From assembly GCF_001190745.1 (NCBI RefSeq), contig NZ_CP012196.1:992001-1056000 (forward strand): 64,000 nucleotides of DNA. Reading direction: 5' to 3'. The notes beneath the pieces are model-generated. The model saw nothing but the letters and a program-made list of their open reading frames with translations. It was not told where the DNA came from and did no database searches. Origin of the DNA: Campylobacter gracilis (lineage in GTDB: Bacteria > Campylobacterota > Campylobacteria > Campylobacterales > Campylobacteraceae). The position numbers and the translations under genes were made by a program. Within the stretch, counting starts at the first letter, position 1. Each line of letters opens with the position of its first letter. This document shows, in pieces, positions 26,140-35,591 of the stretch.

Positions 26140-28221
26140 ATGCAAAATTTTAAAATTTTACATGAGACTAAATCTAGGCTGCGCATAAAGGTCGCGGGCT
26201 TTAAAGGGCTTGATACGAGTGCACTACAAAAAGCAGCTGCGAGGCTTGAGGGCGTAACGGAAGCTAGATTTAACGCTAAAATCGGCTCTTTGATCCTTAA
26301 GCTCGACGCAGGCATAGATAGGGTAGGAATTCTAAAGCAGCTTGAAGTTTTAAATTTAAGTGAGCTAAAATCAATTATCCCCGCTAACCATAAAAATTTA
26401 CCGAGCAAAAACGAATTTATCTTAGCGCTTCTTGCGTTGGGCGGAAATTTAATCTTTCGCACTTCGCCTTTAGCGCGCGCATTTAGCATCGTGGCGTGCA
26501 TGCCTATCTTAAAAGAGGGCATTAAAGAAAGCTTTCGTCACGGGCTTACTTCAAAGGGCTTGGAGGCTGCTGCTGTGGGGATTTCGCTCGCTCGCGGCGA
26601 TATCTTTGCCGCAAATAGTACCAACGCTATGCTCGCTCTTGGCGAATACATGGAGGAGAGCACCGTTTATAAAAGCGACGATCTGATCCGCGAGCTCGCC
26701 CGCCCGGATATCGCCGAGGCGTGGGTCGAGATAGATCAAAACGGCAAAAAGACCGAGGTCAAAATCGCAACTTCTAAGCTAAAGGTAGGCGACATCGTGG
26801 TCGTGGGCGCAGGCGATGTCATAGCCGTGGACGGACATGTCGTAAGCGGCGAAGCGATGATAAATCAAGCCAATATGACGGGCGAATCGGTCGCGGTGAA
26901 AAAATCTCGCGGCGATAGTGTGCTAAGCGGCACGATCGTAGAGGAAGGCAGGATCCGTATCTGGGCGGAAAATGTCGGAGAAAATACCTCCACGCAGCGC
27001 ATAAAGCACTACATCACGGCATCTCTCAACGAGCGCTCCAGCATCGGCATGCATACGACTCACTTAGCCGACAAGCTCGTGCCGGTAACCTTCGGGCTTG
27101 CGGGCGTGTCCTATCTGATAAATCGAAATTTTATGAGCGTAGCTTCGGTGCTGCAGGCGGATTACTCTTGCGCGCTTAAGCTGCCTACGCCGGTTGCTTT
27201 TAAGTCGAGCATTTCAAAGGCGGGTAAGAACGGGATTTTGATCAAAGGCGCTAAGGCTCTTGAGTCGCTTGCGAGCGCCGACACCTTCGTATTTGATAAG
27301 ACGGGCACGCTTACGTACGGCAACCTGGAGGTCGCCGAGATCATATCATTTGACGGGCGCTTTAGTAAAAACGATATTTTAAATTTAACCGCGAGCGCCG
27401 AGGAGCATTACTTTCACCCCGTAGCCGAGGCGATCGTGGATGCGGCTAAAAAGCACGGCTTTATCCACAAACACCACGACGAGGTGGAATTCGTCGTCGC
27501 TCACGGCGTTAAAACAAGCATCGAGGGCAAAAAGCTTATCATCGGCTCGCGCCACTTCCTGGAGGATGACGAGATGATCTCGTTTGCGGCGCATGAGCAG
27601 ACCATCGATCTTGCGATGCAAAAGGGGCTCGCGCTGCTTTACATCGCATTTGACGGCAGACTTTTGGGGCTCATCGGACTTAGAGACGAGGTGCGCGCAA
27701 ACGCCCGCGCCGTCATTACTAGGCTCCGCGAGTTGGGCGCCAAACAGATCGTCATGCTAAGCGGCGACGTGAGCTCAAAAGCCCGCACCGTAGCCAAAAA
27801 ACTCGGCGTAGATCGCTATTACGGCGAGCTGCTGCCGACGCAAAAGACCGAAATTTTAAAGCAGTTAAAAGCCGAGGGGCGGAAAGTAGTCTTCGTAGGC
27901 GACGGTATAAACGATGCGCCGAGCCTGATGAAGGCGGACATTGGCATCAGCATGCTAAACGGCGCCGAGATCGCCAAGGCTTCCGCACAGATCGGGCTTT
28001 TGAAAAACGATATCGAGGGCGTCGCACAGGTAAAGGCGCTAGCCAACGACACGCTGCGGCTCGTAAATCGAAATTTCAACGCCACCGTGGGGATCAATTC
28101 GATCATTTTATTTTTGGCGACCTTCGGCGCGCTAAGTCCCGTAGCTACGGCGCTGCTGCATAACGGCACGACGATAGGACTGCTACTGAATTCTATCAAA
28201 GGGGTAAAATTTGAGCATTGA
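26140..28221 (+). CDS. P1B-type ATPase with HMA2 domain and YSC motif (FezB-like)
   Basis: 693 residues. An N-terminal HMA2 domain (about 1-80, Arg-rich H-E-T-K-S-R-L-R-I-K-V) lacks CxxC. The P-type core is intact: A-domain T-G-E-S near 247-250, phosphorylation site D-K-T-G-T-L-T near 386, nucleotide-domain H-P motif (Y-F-H-P-V-A-E-A) near 425, and hinge G-D-G-I-N-D-A-P near 587. The membrane metal site reads D-Y-S-C-A-L-K-L-P-T-P (about 341-351) instead of the CPC/SPC of copper, zinc and cobalt pumps. HMA2 plus xSC is what I know of the P1B-6 group, which includes ferrosome FezB. Likely cargo is iron, moved into a vesicle or out of the cell. Starts 3 bases after the YtxH-like gene. Confidence 0.85.
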   Translation: MQNFKILHETKSRLRIKVAGFKGLDTSALQKAAARLEGVTEARFNAKIGSLILKLDAGIDRVGILKQLEVLNLSELKSIIPANHKNLPSKNEFILALLALGGNLIFRTSPLARAFSIVACMPILKEGIKESFRHGLTSKGLEAAAVGISLARGDIFAANSTNAMLALGEYMEESTVYKSDDLIRELARPDIAEAWVEIDQNGKKTEVKIATSKLKVGDIVVVGAGDVIAVDGHVVSGEAMINQANMTGESVAVKKSRGDSVLSGTIVEEGRIRIWAENVGENTSTQRIKHYITASLNERSSIGMHTTHLADKLVPVTFGLAGVSYLINRNFMSVASVLQADYSCALKLPTPVAFKSSISKAGKNGILIKGAKALESLASADTFVFDKTGTLTYGNLEVAEIISFDGRFSKNDILNLTASAEEHYFHPVAEAIVDAAKKHGFIHKHHDEVEFVVAHGVKTSIEGKKLIIGSRHFLEDDEMISFAAHEQTIDLAMQKGLALLYIAFDGRLLGLIGLRDEVRANARAVITRLRELGAKQIVMLSGDVSSKARTVAKKLGVDRYYGELLPTQKTEILKQLKAEGRKVVFVGDGINDAPSLMKADIGISMLNGAEIAKASAQIGLLKNDIEGVAQVKALANDTLRLVNRNFNATVGINSIILFLATFGALSPVATALLHNGTTIGLLLNSIKGVKFEH

Positions 28222-28591
28222 AGATAAAATTTTTGATCTAAATTTTCAGCGCAAAGCGGCTAAAGTGACGCTTGGAGTAAGTATGGGCATCACGGCTCTA
28301 ACCGCGCTGAATATGAACTCGCGCATGTCGCAGCTGCATAAAATTTCGGGTGCAGTGATGCTGGCAAGCGCGATCTGGCACGCTAGCCTTTACGGCTCGC
28401 CGTACAGCGAGTTTTTGCAAAATAGAAAAGCAAAAGCGCTGGCGCTGAGAAATGAGGATTTAGATTTCATCACCAGCAATATGACGGATGTCGTAAATGT
28501 GGCAAGCGATGAAAATATGTCGTCAGACCTTGGCACGACAAAGATCGCACCGAAAAAACGTCACCGCACACGTAGAAATACGAAAAATTAG
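28211..28591 (+). CDS. Small membrane protein ending the fez-like operon
   Basis: 126 residues, TTG start at 28211 overlapping the ATPase by 11 bases, after an AAAGGGG site. Two hydrophobic segments: V-T-L-G-V-S-M-G-I-T-A-L-T-A-L near 18-32 and I-S-G-A-V-M-L-A-S-A-I-W-H-A-S-L-Y near 45-61. The I-W-H-A-S-L-Y motif recalls the His-containing helix of small DUF4405-like or b-haem-like membrane proteins, but one His is not enough to argue for haem. The C-terminus is basic (K-K-R-H-R-T-R-R). Function unknown. Confidence 0.6.
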   Translation: MSIEDKIFDLNFQRKAAKVTLGVSMGITALTALNMNSRMSQLHKISGAVMLASAIWHASLYGSPYSEFLQNRKAKALALRNEDLDFITSNMTDVVNVASDENMSSDLGTTKIAPKKRHRTRRNTKN

Positions 28592-28645
28592 ATATAGAAA
28601 AATTCGGTAAAAAGAGTATTAAATTATAAATTTAAGGAAAATGTA

Positions 28646-30406
28646 ATGGCTGGGTTCCATCCCCCAATAAAAATAGCGGAGGCGATACGAGAAATCGAGA
28701 CGGATAGATATCTTATTCCGGCATTTCAGAGGGAATACGTTTGGTCCGGGAAGCAAGTAGAAAGATTATTTGATTCTATTATGCGAGGCTATCCTATTGG
28801 CTCTATGCTTTTTTGGAAGGTTAGAAGCGAAAGCGCAGGGCAATGGAAATTCTATAGCTTTCTTAGATATTTTAGAGAATGGTTTCATACTCATAACGAA
28901 TACAAGCCTACCAAGAGTATCAACGAATTTTCCGCTATACTAGACGGACAGCAAAGATTAACTTCGCTATATTTAGCGCTTTGTGGCGAATACCATACGC
29001 ATATACCGTATAGAAAATGGGAAAATACAGACGATAAATTTAAAATTTGCGAGTTTTATTTTAACCTAACTGCAAATCAAGAACCCAAAAAAGACAACGT
29101 AGAATATGAATTTTTATGGTTGGAAAAAGCTGAAACCGGCAGCAAAACCATTTATACGGATAAATTTGGGCAAAAATGGTTTAGATGCAAGGACATATAT
29201 CCTCGCGAACATGGTAAATCAAAGGCTTTAAAAATACAGCAAGAAAATCCCTTATCTCCTTTATCTAATGACGAATTTGAGAAGTTAAATCTTTTTGAAA
29301 ATATAATTTTTTCAGAAAATATTATCAATTTCTATCAAGAAGACGATCCAAATCCTGAAAAAGCGGTGAACATATTTATTCGTATTAACTCGGGCGGGAC
29401 ACACCTTAGCTATTCTGATATCTTATTTAGCTATGCTATCGCTAACTGGAGACAAAAAGATGCAAGAAAAGAGATCAATGAACTTGTTGATTTTATAAAT
29501 AACTCTAAAGGCTTTAGTATCTCGAAAGATTTAGTACTAAAAGCGTTTTTATATTTATATCACGAAAATATAAAATTTGACATAGGTAGTTTTAATAACG
29601 GATTTATAGAAAATATCGAACAGCAATGGGATAGCATAAAAATGGCCTTCCATAGCGTTTTTGATTTGCTCGAAAATTTTGGGTTTAATGCGCAGACAAT
29701 GAGTTCAAATAATGCAATCTTACCGGTACTTTATTATGTCTATCATAAAAATTTGGCCAGTTCCATAGTTCACGGTACTGGGCAAAAGCAAACTAGAGAA
29801 GTTATAAGAAAATACTTACTAAGAGCTACGCTATTTAAGCCGTTTGGAGGAAGCGCAGATAGCGTTTTAACCGCAACGAGAAAAGTATTTAAAAAGGATT
29901 TTGACGGTAAAGTATTTTTTGACGAAAACATTGATGAATTTCCGTTAGAGGGTATTGAAAAGTCTTATAGATATAGTAATATAATCGATGATGGCTTTTT
30001 ACAAGATTTAATGTTGTATAGGAAAAATAGCCCAGAAGCTTTTGCTGTATTATCTATCTTATATCCAAATTTAGACACAAAAAATAACTTTCACAAGGAT
30101 CACTTGCATCCAGAAAGCAGGTATAAAGAATATAAAAAAGCAATGAAGGAAAATAAAAAGGAATGCTATGACTTTTCTATGTACGACGCTCTCCCTAATT
30201 TACAACTACTAGATGCAAACGAGAATATGGCTAAAAATGATAAGAGTCTTGAAGAATGGGTTGAAGTCGAATGCAGAAATAAGGACAAGAGTAAATTCTT
30301 AAAAGACCATCTAATACCTGATGTTGATTTGTCTTTGGATAACTTTAATGAATTTTTTGAGGCGCGTAAAGAGCTTTTAATAAGTAAGTTAAAAGAGCTC
30401 ATATAG
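28646..30406 (+). CDS. DUF262/HNH (GmrSD-like) restriction protein
   Basis: 586 residues with an AAGGA site. The N-terminal DUF262 domain shows I-P-A-F-Q-R-E-Y-V-W near 24-33, R-G-Y-P-I-G-S-M near 48 and the nucleotide-pocket motif L-D-G-Q-Q-R-L-T-S-L near 101-110; F-I-R-I-N-S-G-G-T follows near 245. The C-terminus has an HNH/His-Me-finger layout of DUF1524: K-D-H-L-H-P near 484 and N-L-Q-L-L-D-A-N-E-N near 515. GmrSD-type type IV systems use these two domains to cut glucosylated-hydroxymethylcytosine phage DNA; DUF262 alone also occurs in other defence systems. One-chain form, no partner gene. Codons are clearly AT-richer than tgt and the ATPase on either side, pointing to transfer. Confidence 0.85.
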   Translation: MAGFHPPIKIAEAIREIETDRYLIPAFQREYVWSGKQVERLFDSIMRGYPIGSMLFWKVRSESAGQWKFYSFLRYFREWFHTHNEYKPTKSINEFSAILDGQQRLTSLYLALCGEYHTHIPYRKWENTDDKFKICEFYFNLTANQEPKKDNVEYEFLWLEKAETGSKTIYTDKFGQKWFRCKDIYPREHGKSKALKIQQENPLSPLSNDEFEKLNLFENIIFSENIINFYQEDDPNPEKAVNIFIRINSGGTHLSYSDILFSYAIANWRQKDARKEINELVDFINNSKGFSISKDLVLKAFLYLYHENIKFDIGSFNNGFIENIEQQWDSIKMAFHSVFDLLENFGFNAQTMSSNNAILPVLYYVYHKNLASSIVHGTGQKQTREVIRKYLLRATLFKPFGGSADSVLTATRKVFKKDFDGKVFFDENIDEFPLEGIEKSYRYSNIIDDGFLQDLMLYRKNSPEAFAVLSILYPNLDTKNNFHKDHLHPESRYKEYKKAMKENKKECYDFSMYDALPNLQLLDANENMAKNDKSLEEWVEVECRNKDKSKFLKDHLIPDVDLSLDNFNEFFEARKELLISKLKELI

Positions 30407-30592
30407 GCCTAATTTTGACACTAATAGAGAGGTAGATTCTTTTTTTGCGTTTTCTTAAAAGAACAGCATTTAATTTTAAATAATTGGCTAAAAAGAAAGT
30501 GATATTTGGCGTAGAATTTCCTTCCTTTATTTTTGCCGTAAATTAAAATTTCGCGCCGAGCGCGCGCAAGAAGCTAAATTTAAAGGATCAAG

Positions 30593-31759
30593 ATGGAATT
30601 TCAAATAGACGGCGCGGACGGCGCGGCGCGCGCTTGCACGATCCGCACGGCGCACAGCACGATCCGCACTCCCGTTTTTATGCCGGTCGGCACCGTGGGC
30701 GCGGTCAAGGCGCTCGATGCGACGGACGTAGCCGGAATTTTAGACGCGCAGATCATCCTTGCCAACACCTATCACATGTATCTGCGCCCGGGCTCGCGGG
30801 TGGTGGCGGAATTCGGCGGGCTGCACGGATTTACAAAATTTCCTCGCAGCTTTTTGACCGACAGCGGCGGCTTTCAGGCTTTCAGTCTGCGCGCAAACAC
30901 CAAAAACGACGAGGGCGGCATAAAATTTAAAAGTCACATCGACGGCAGCATGCATTATTTCACGCCGCGCTCCGTGCTGGATACGCAGTATGAGCTAAAC
31001 TCCGATATTATGATGATTTTGGACGACTTAGTGGAGCTACCGCGCGAGCCTGGCGCGCTTAGCAGCGATGATAGATCGCGGCTTAAAAAGCGGATCGATC
31101 TAAGCGTCGCGCGCACAATAAAATGGGCTCGCGAGGCGATAGATTATCACGAGGCCATGAAATCTCGCGGCTTGCATACGCATCAAAATATCTTCGGTAT
31201 CATCCAAGGCGGCACCGACCCGCAGGCGCGCAAATTTTGCGCCGAAGCGCTGTGTGAGATGAGCTTTGATGGGCTTGCGATCGGAGGGCTTAGCGTGGGC
31301 GAGAAAAACGAGCTGATGTACGAAACCGTCGAGGCTATGATGCCATACGTCGATCCCGCACGCCCGCGATATTTGATGGGGGTCGGCACGCCAGAGGATC
31401 TCGTCGAAAATGTCGCTCGCGGCGTGGATATGTTCGACTGTGTGATGCCCACGCGCAACGCCCGCAATGGCACGCTATTTACGAGCTTCGGCAAGATCAG
31501 CATCAAAAACGCGAGCTTTATCAGCGATTGCGATCCGATCGATCCGCACTGCGACTGCTACACGTGCAAGCGCTTCAGCCGCGGCTACCTAAATCATCTA
31601 TTTCGCGCGCGCGAGCTTAGCTTTTACCGCCTTGCGAGCATTCACAATCTGCATTATTACCTGCGCCTTGCCGCGGATATGAGAGAGGCGATCGTGCACG
31701 GGCGGTTTGCCGAGTTTAGGCGGGAATTCTATGCCGCGCGAAGTGGGGCGCGAGATTAA
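30593..31759 (+). CDS. tgt: tRNA-guanine transglycosylase
   Basis: 388 residues. Swaps guanine 34 for preQ1 in GUN tRNAs on the queuosine pathway. [10 protein letters not shown] near residue 91 carries the general-base Asp; G-G-L-S-V-G-E near 233; the nucleophile region [12 protein letters not shown] near 282; zinc ligands C-D-C-Y-T-C-K-R-F and the following His near 320-350. AAAGGATC precedes the ATG. GC-rich codons, unlike the preceding DUF262 gene. Confidence 0.96.
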   Translation: MEFQIDGADGAARACTIRTAHSTIRTPVFMPVGTVGAVKALDATDVAGILDAQIILANTYHMYLRPGSRVVAEFGGLHGFTKFPRSFLTDSGGFQAFSLRANTKNDEGGIKFKSHIDGSMHYFTPRSVLDTQYELNSDIMMILDDLVELPREPGALSSDDRSRLKKRIDLSVARTIKWAREAIDYHEAMKSRGLHTHQNIFGIIQGGTDPQARKFCAEALCEMSFDGLAIGGLSVGEKNELMYETVEAMMPYVDPARPRYLMGVGTPEDLVENVARGVDMFDCVMPTRNARNGTLFTSFGKISIKNASFISDCDPIDPHCDCYTCKRFSRGYLNHLFRARELSFYRLASIHNLHYYLRLAADMREAIVHGRFAEFRREFYAARSGARD

Positions 31760-32438
31760 ATTTCAGCAGGCGAGGGCGTGGAATTTAGCGCGGTAGTTAA
31801 ATTTAGCCGCGGCGGCGGGCGGAATTTTAATACGGCGTGCGGGCGGCTAAATTTAAACGCGACAAGATGCGCGGGCGATGAAATTTAATTAGCTGCGGAG
31901 CGAGGAGCTTGTAGCTTTAAATTCCGCACTTAGGCTTTGGCATCAATTAGAATTTTATTTTGGCAAAATTTTATTATGATAGAGCTATGTCTTGGAATTT
32001 TGCCGTATAATGCGATGCGAAATTTGGCTTTGAATTTTGCGCTGAATTGCGTGGATAAAATTCTGCGTTGATATGCGCTGAGCGTGCGAGATTTAAAGAT
32101 GGAATTTAGCGGTAGGTTTTACAGACGCGATGTAAAATTGCTATGGCTTTTGTCAAATAAGGGGGGCATTGCATCGAAATTTCGCAGGCATTGGTGTATT
32201 TTTGTAAGCGTGCATTAACGCGTATAAAACACATATATTGCTTTAGGGCGTGCGATCTGCATTTAAAATTATGGAATTTTATTGTGATAAAATTTTAATG
32301 CGGTAGAATTTTACTTTGATAAAGTTCGAATTTCCACTAAATTCTGCCTTCGTGCTAAATTTTGCAATGAAATTTTGGGCAGAATTCTATCATAATAGAA
32401 TTTCATCGCAGCCAAATCTGCGGTAAAATTTTGTAAAA
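31760..32438. other. Intergenic region, no gene seen
   Basis: 680 bases between the converging tgt and a minus-strand membrane protein gene. It is filled with degenerate AT-rich motifs (AAATTTT, GAATTTT, GGTAAAATT). A lone TATAAT at 32006-32011 and a small palindrome (AATTCTATCATAATAGAATT, about 32382-32401) are the only features. No tRNA or riboswitch pattern seen. Confidence 0.6.
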
Positions 32439-33572
32439 TTATTTTTTAATCCGCCTTATCATGCAAAATCCAAGGAAATAAAGTGGCGACATAACGATAA
32501 AGATTATGATGTATCTCCACGCCGTGCTTGCAAAAAATAGCCCCGTAAGCTCCATAAATTTCATCGACGCGCCAGTATAGCGGTCGCCGATGCCGATGAA
32601 AATAATAGCTGCGAGCTCCACAAGTAGCGCGGGGGCGAATAGGATCGAGCCTGCAGTTTTGAAAAACATAAACGCAAACGCCTTGAACTTATAATAAAAC
32701 GAAATGAGCCCAAATCCGATCACGCCGCAGATGAAAATCTGCTCAAACTCATCCAGCCCCAGGCTCTTATCCTGTAGGATCGTAGAGATGACGCACAGGA
32801 TGATAAAGACGTTGTAATTCGCCATTTGACGCATCGGGTATTGATCGTGCGTCGCTATGGAGAGTAGGTTTATCGCGCGGTTAAGCGGCAGCAGATAAAA
32901 TAACGCAAAACTAAGGAAAATCAGCAGGTCCATCACCATATAAACCGTATCTTGATTGACATAAGCTTCGATCTGCGAAAAAGATAGAAATATGCTTGCG
33001 ATTTGCGAACGGAATATCAAAATAATGACTATCGGCACTATCGGCAGGATTATGGATTTAAGCCCTTCCTTACGGATAGATGAAGTATAAATCTTACTCT
33101 CAACGCTTTGCGTAGTGCGCAGATCATCGGTTTGGACGAACTCAAATCCAAAGAATTTCGGTTTTTTTGCACTCGTAGGCTTGGCTTTGCGGCTAAATTT
33201 AAATTTATTAAATTTTTTTGCGACCTTCGTTTCTTTTACGGCAGATATATCGTTTGCAATATTTTCGGTAGAGCTTTGAAAGGATGGCGTTTCGGATATA
33301 TTGTTTTCTGCAGAATTCTTATCACCAAAAATTTCATCGTTTTGTTTTGCAGATTCTTTTGGCTGTGGGGCTACTTTTTGCGCTACGCGGTCTTTAGATT
33401 TAGAGCCCTCGACGCGCTTTATATTTATCGCACTGGATGCTAGCGTGTCGAAGCTTACCTCATCGCCGTCGGTTAGGCTAGGATCGCGTTCGCCAAGCAT
33501 TTCGTAGCTATACTCGACCCCGCCTGTGGCGACTATGACATTTTCACCTCTGATAAATCCGATAAGTCTCAT
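32439..33572 (-). CDS. Hypothetical polytopic membrane protein
   Basis: 377 residues, not recognised at family level. A short N-terminal beta-rich unit (about 1-55, R-L-I-G-F-I-R-G-E-N-V-I-V-A) is followed by a long polar low-complexity linker (about 60-150, Lys/Ser/Asn-rich) and then five to six membrane helices (about 170-365; Leu/Ile/Phe-rich, with Y-L-L-P-L-N-R-A-I-N-L-L-S and G-S-I-L-F-A-P-A-L-L-V-E-L). The layout, cytoplasmic sensor-like start then membrane domain, is unusual. A membrane protein gene beside tgt also occurs in C. jejuni. Monocistronic. Confidence 0.7.
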   Translation of the reverse strand: MRLIGFIRGENVIVATGGVEYSYEMLGERDPSLTDGDEVSFDTLASSAINIKRVEGSKSKDRVAQKVAPQPKESAKQNDEIFGDKNSAENNISETPSFQSSTENIANDISAVKETKVAKKFNKFKFSRKAKPTSAKKPKFFGFEFVQTDDLRTTQSVESKIYTSSIRKEGLKSIILPIVPIVIILIFRSQIASIFLSFSQIEAYVNQDTVYMVMDLLIFLSFALFYLLPLNRAINLLSIATHDQYPMRQMANYNVFIILCVISTILQDKSLGLDEFEQIFICGVIGFGLISFYYKFKAFAFMFFKTAGSILFAPALLVELAAIIFIGIGDRYTGASMKFMELTGLFFASTAWRYIIIFIVMSPLYFLGFCMIRRIKK

Positions 33573-33632
33573 ATACTAACATTCCCCGATTTTTTAATGA
33601 GAAATATTAGTCAAAATGAACTTAAAAAACGA

Positions 33633-35450
33633 TTATTCTACGGTGACGCTTTTGGCTAAATTTCGCGGCATATCCACGTCATTACCGAGCCGCACGGAAA
33701 TTTCAAGAGCTAGAATTTGTAAAATTATCATCATCTCAAAAAACTCGCTCATCGCGTGGCTCTGCTCGCTTGTTTTGATAAAATCATCCGCGATTTCCGG
33801 TTCTTCCGGGCTGATAGCTAAAATATACGCATCGCGCGCGGCAAGCTCTTCGACATTGCTTTTTGTTTTTTCGTAGAGCAAATGCTTTGGCATCAGCGCA
33901 ACTGTAAAGAGATTAGAATCGGCAAGCGCGATCGGTCCGTGCTTCATCTCGCCGCTCGGATAGCCCTCCGCGTGCAGATATGAGATCTCTTTGAGCTTGA
34001 GTGCGCCCTCAAGAGCGAGCGGATAGAAAATATCGCGACCAATAAAGAAAAAACCGTGTCCATGCAGATAGTGCTTACTCATGCGGTAAATTTTATCCTG
34101 CAAGCCGTCCTTGATCTTTAGAATTTGCGGGATATGAAGCATCGCCGAAATTTCAGCGGAATTCGTGCGCGCCGAGATGACTTCGCGCAGATTTGCAAGA
34201 TACACGACGAACATCCATAGCACCATTACCTGCGTTGCAAAAGCCTTCGTAGATGCTACGCCCTTTTCGATACCTGCGCGAGTTAGAATCACGCTGCCCG
34301 CCATGCGCACGATCGAGCTGTTATCGACGTTGCAGATCGCAAGCGTCCTAAGACCGGCTTTTTTAGCGATATGCAGCGCCTCTAATGTATCGGCGGTCTC
34401 GCCACTTTGCGAGATCACGATAAATAATGAATTCTTGTTTAAAAATGGTTCTTTATAGCGGAATTCGCTGGCAACTTCTACTTTTGTGCGGATTTTAGCG
34501 ATGCGCTCGAAAAGATACGAACTTACGAGCGCGGCGTGATAGCTCGTACCGCAGGCACATAGCACGACCTCGTCGATGCCCTCGAACATCGCCGCATCAA
34601 GTTCGTCAAATTTTATCTTGCCACCCTTGATCACGCGTCCCATCATTGCTTCAGTTACGACTTGCGCTTGCTCGTAAATTTCTTTTTCCATAAAAAATCT
34701 AAAGCCCTCTTTTTGCGCATAGCCTTTATCTTTCGGAAGCTCGCTAAAAGCGCAATTATGCGGTTTAGAGTTTTTAAAAACGTCGATCTGCCCGAGCTTG
34801 GCAACGCCGTAAATTTGATCGTCCAGATACGCGGCCGTATTTGCAAGCCCGATGAGCGGAGCGTCCGAGGAGCTAAAGAAAATTTCGTTTTTATCGTTTT
34901 TCGCGACAATGAGCGGAGCTGCGTTTTTAGCAAAGAAAATTTCTCCGGGTGCTGCCTTGGTGATTAAAAGCGTTGCGTATGCGCCTTTTAGTCGTTTAAT
35001 TGTAGCTTCGTACGCCTTAAATGCGTCGTTGCTAGCCTTGAAATTTTTTTCAAAAAGATGCACGATTACTTCGGTATCGGTCTGGCTTAAAAATTTCACG
35101 CCATCCGCTTCGAGCTCATCTTTTAGCTCGATGTAGTTTTCGATGATGCCGTTATGTACGACGAAGCTAAAATCTCCAAAATGCGGATGCGCGTTAAGCT
35201 CAGTAGGCTTTCCGTGCGTCGCCCAGCGAGTATGCCCGATCGCAACGCCAAAGCCTTGCGAAGTGAAATCTTTCATCTTTTCTTCGAGATTATTTAGCTT
35301 ACCGACCGCTTTGAAATATTTGATATTGGCGCTCTCGTCCATAACGGCAAGCCCAGCGCTGTCGTATCCGCGATACTCGAGTTCTTTTAGCCCGTTTATT
35401 ATGATTTTTTTCTTTTCGGCATTTCCTATGTAGCCTACGATTCCACACAT
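33633..35450 (-). CDS. glmS: Glutamine-fructose-6-phosphate aminotransferase
   Basis: 605 residues, full length. Makes glucosamine-6-phosphate, the entry to peptidoglycan and LOS amino sugars. N-terminal glutaminase domain starts with the nucleophile Cys2 (M-C-G-I-V-G-Y-I-G), R-G-Y-D-S-A-G and H-T-R-W-A-T-H-G follow; two SIS domains (about 285-425 and 455-590) bind the sugar phosphate, with C-G-T-S-Y-H-A and S-Q-S-G-E-T-A-D-T; the end D-V-D-M-P-R-N-L-A-K-S-V-T-V-E is the classic catalytic tail. I see no glmS ribozyme upstream. Confidence 0.97.
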   Translation of the reverse strand: MCGIVGYIGNAEKKKIIINGLKELEYRGYDSAGLAVMDESANIKYFKAVGKLNNLEEKMKDFTSQGFGVAIGHTRWATHGKPTELNAHPHFGDFSFVVHNGIIENYIELKDELEADGVKFLSQTDTEVIVHLFEKNFKASNDAFKAYEATIKRLKGAYATLLITKAAPGEIFFAKNAAPLIVAKNDKNEIFFSSSDAPLIGLANTAAYLDDQIYGVAKLGQIDVFKNSKPHNCAFSELPKDKGYAQKEGFRFFMEKEIYEQAQVVTEAMMGRVIKGGKIKFDELDAAMFEGIDEVVLCACGTSYHAALVSSYLFERIAKIRTKVEVASEFRYKEPFLNKNSLFIVISQSGETADTLEALHIAKKAGLRTLAICNVDNSSIVRMAGSVILTRAGIEKGVASTKAFATQVMVLWMFVVYLANLREVISARTNSAEISAMLHIPQILKIKDGLQDKIYRMSKHYLHGHGFFFIGRDIFYPLALEGALKLKEISYLHAEGYPSGEMKHGPIALADSNLFTVALMPKHLLYEKTKSNVEELAARDAYILAISPEEPEIADDFIKTSEQSHAMSEFFEMMIILQILALEISVRLGNDVDMPRNLAKSVTVE

Positions 35451-35591
35451 TTTGCTTTCCTTGTTTAAAATTTGGCGCCCATTTTACTACGCTATTTTAA
35501 ATTAACGAAATTCGGCTCTAAATTTAGTCCGCCTATCCGTTTTGTAAGCAAAAAATTATATAATTAGCACAAAATTTGGCTTGGGAAATCG

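Noticed and set aside
35451-35591. glmS ribozyme or riboswitch upstream of glmS
   Set aside because: The 5' region is short and AT-rich with no GC-paired core.
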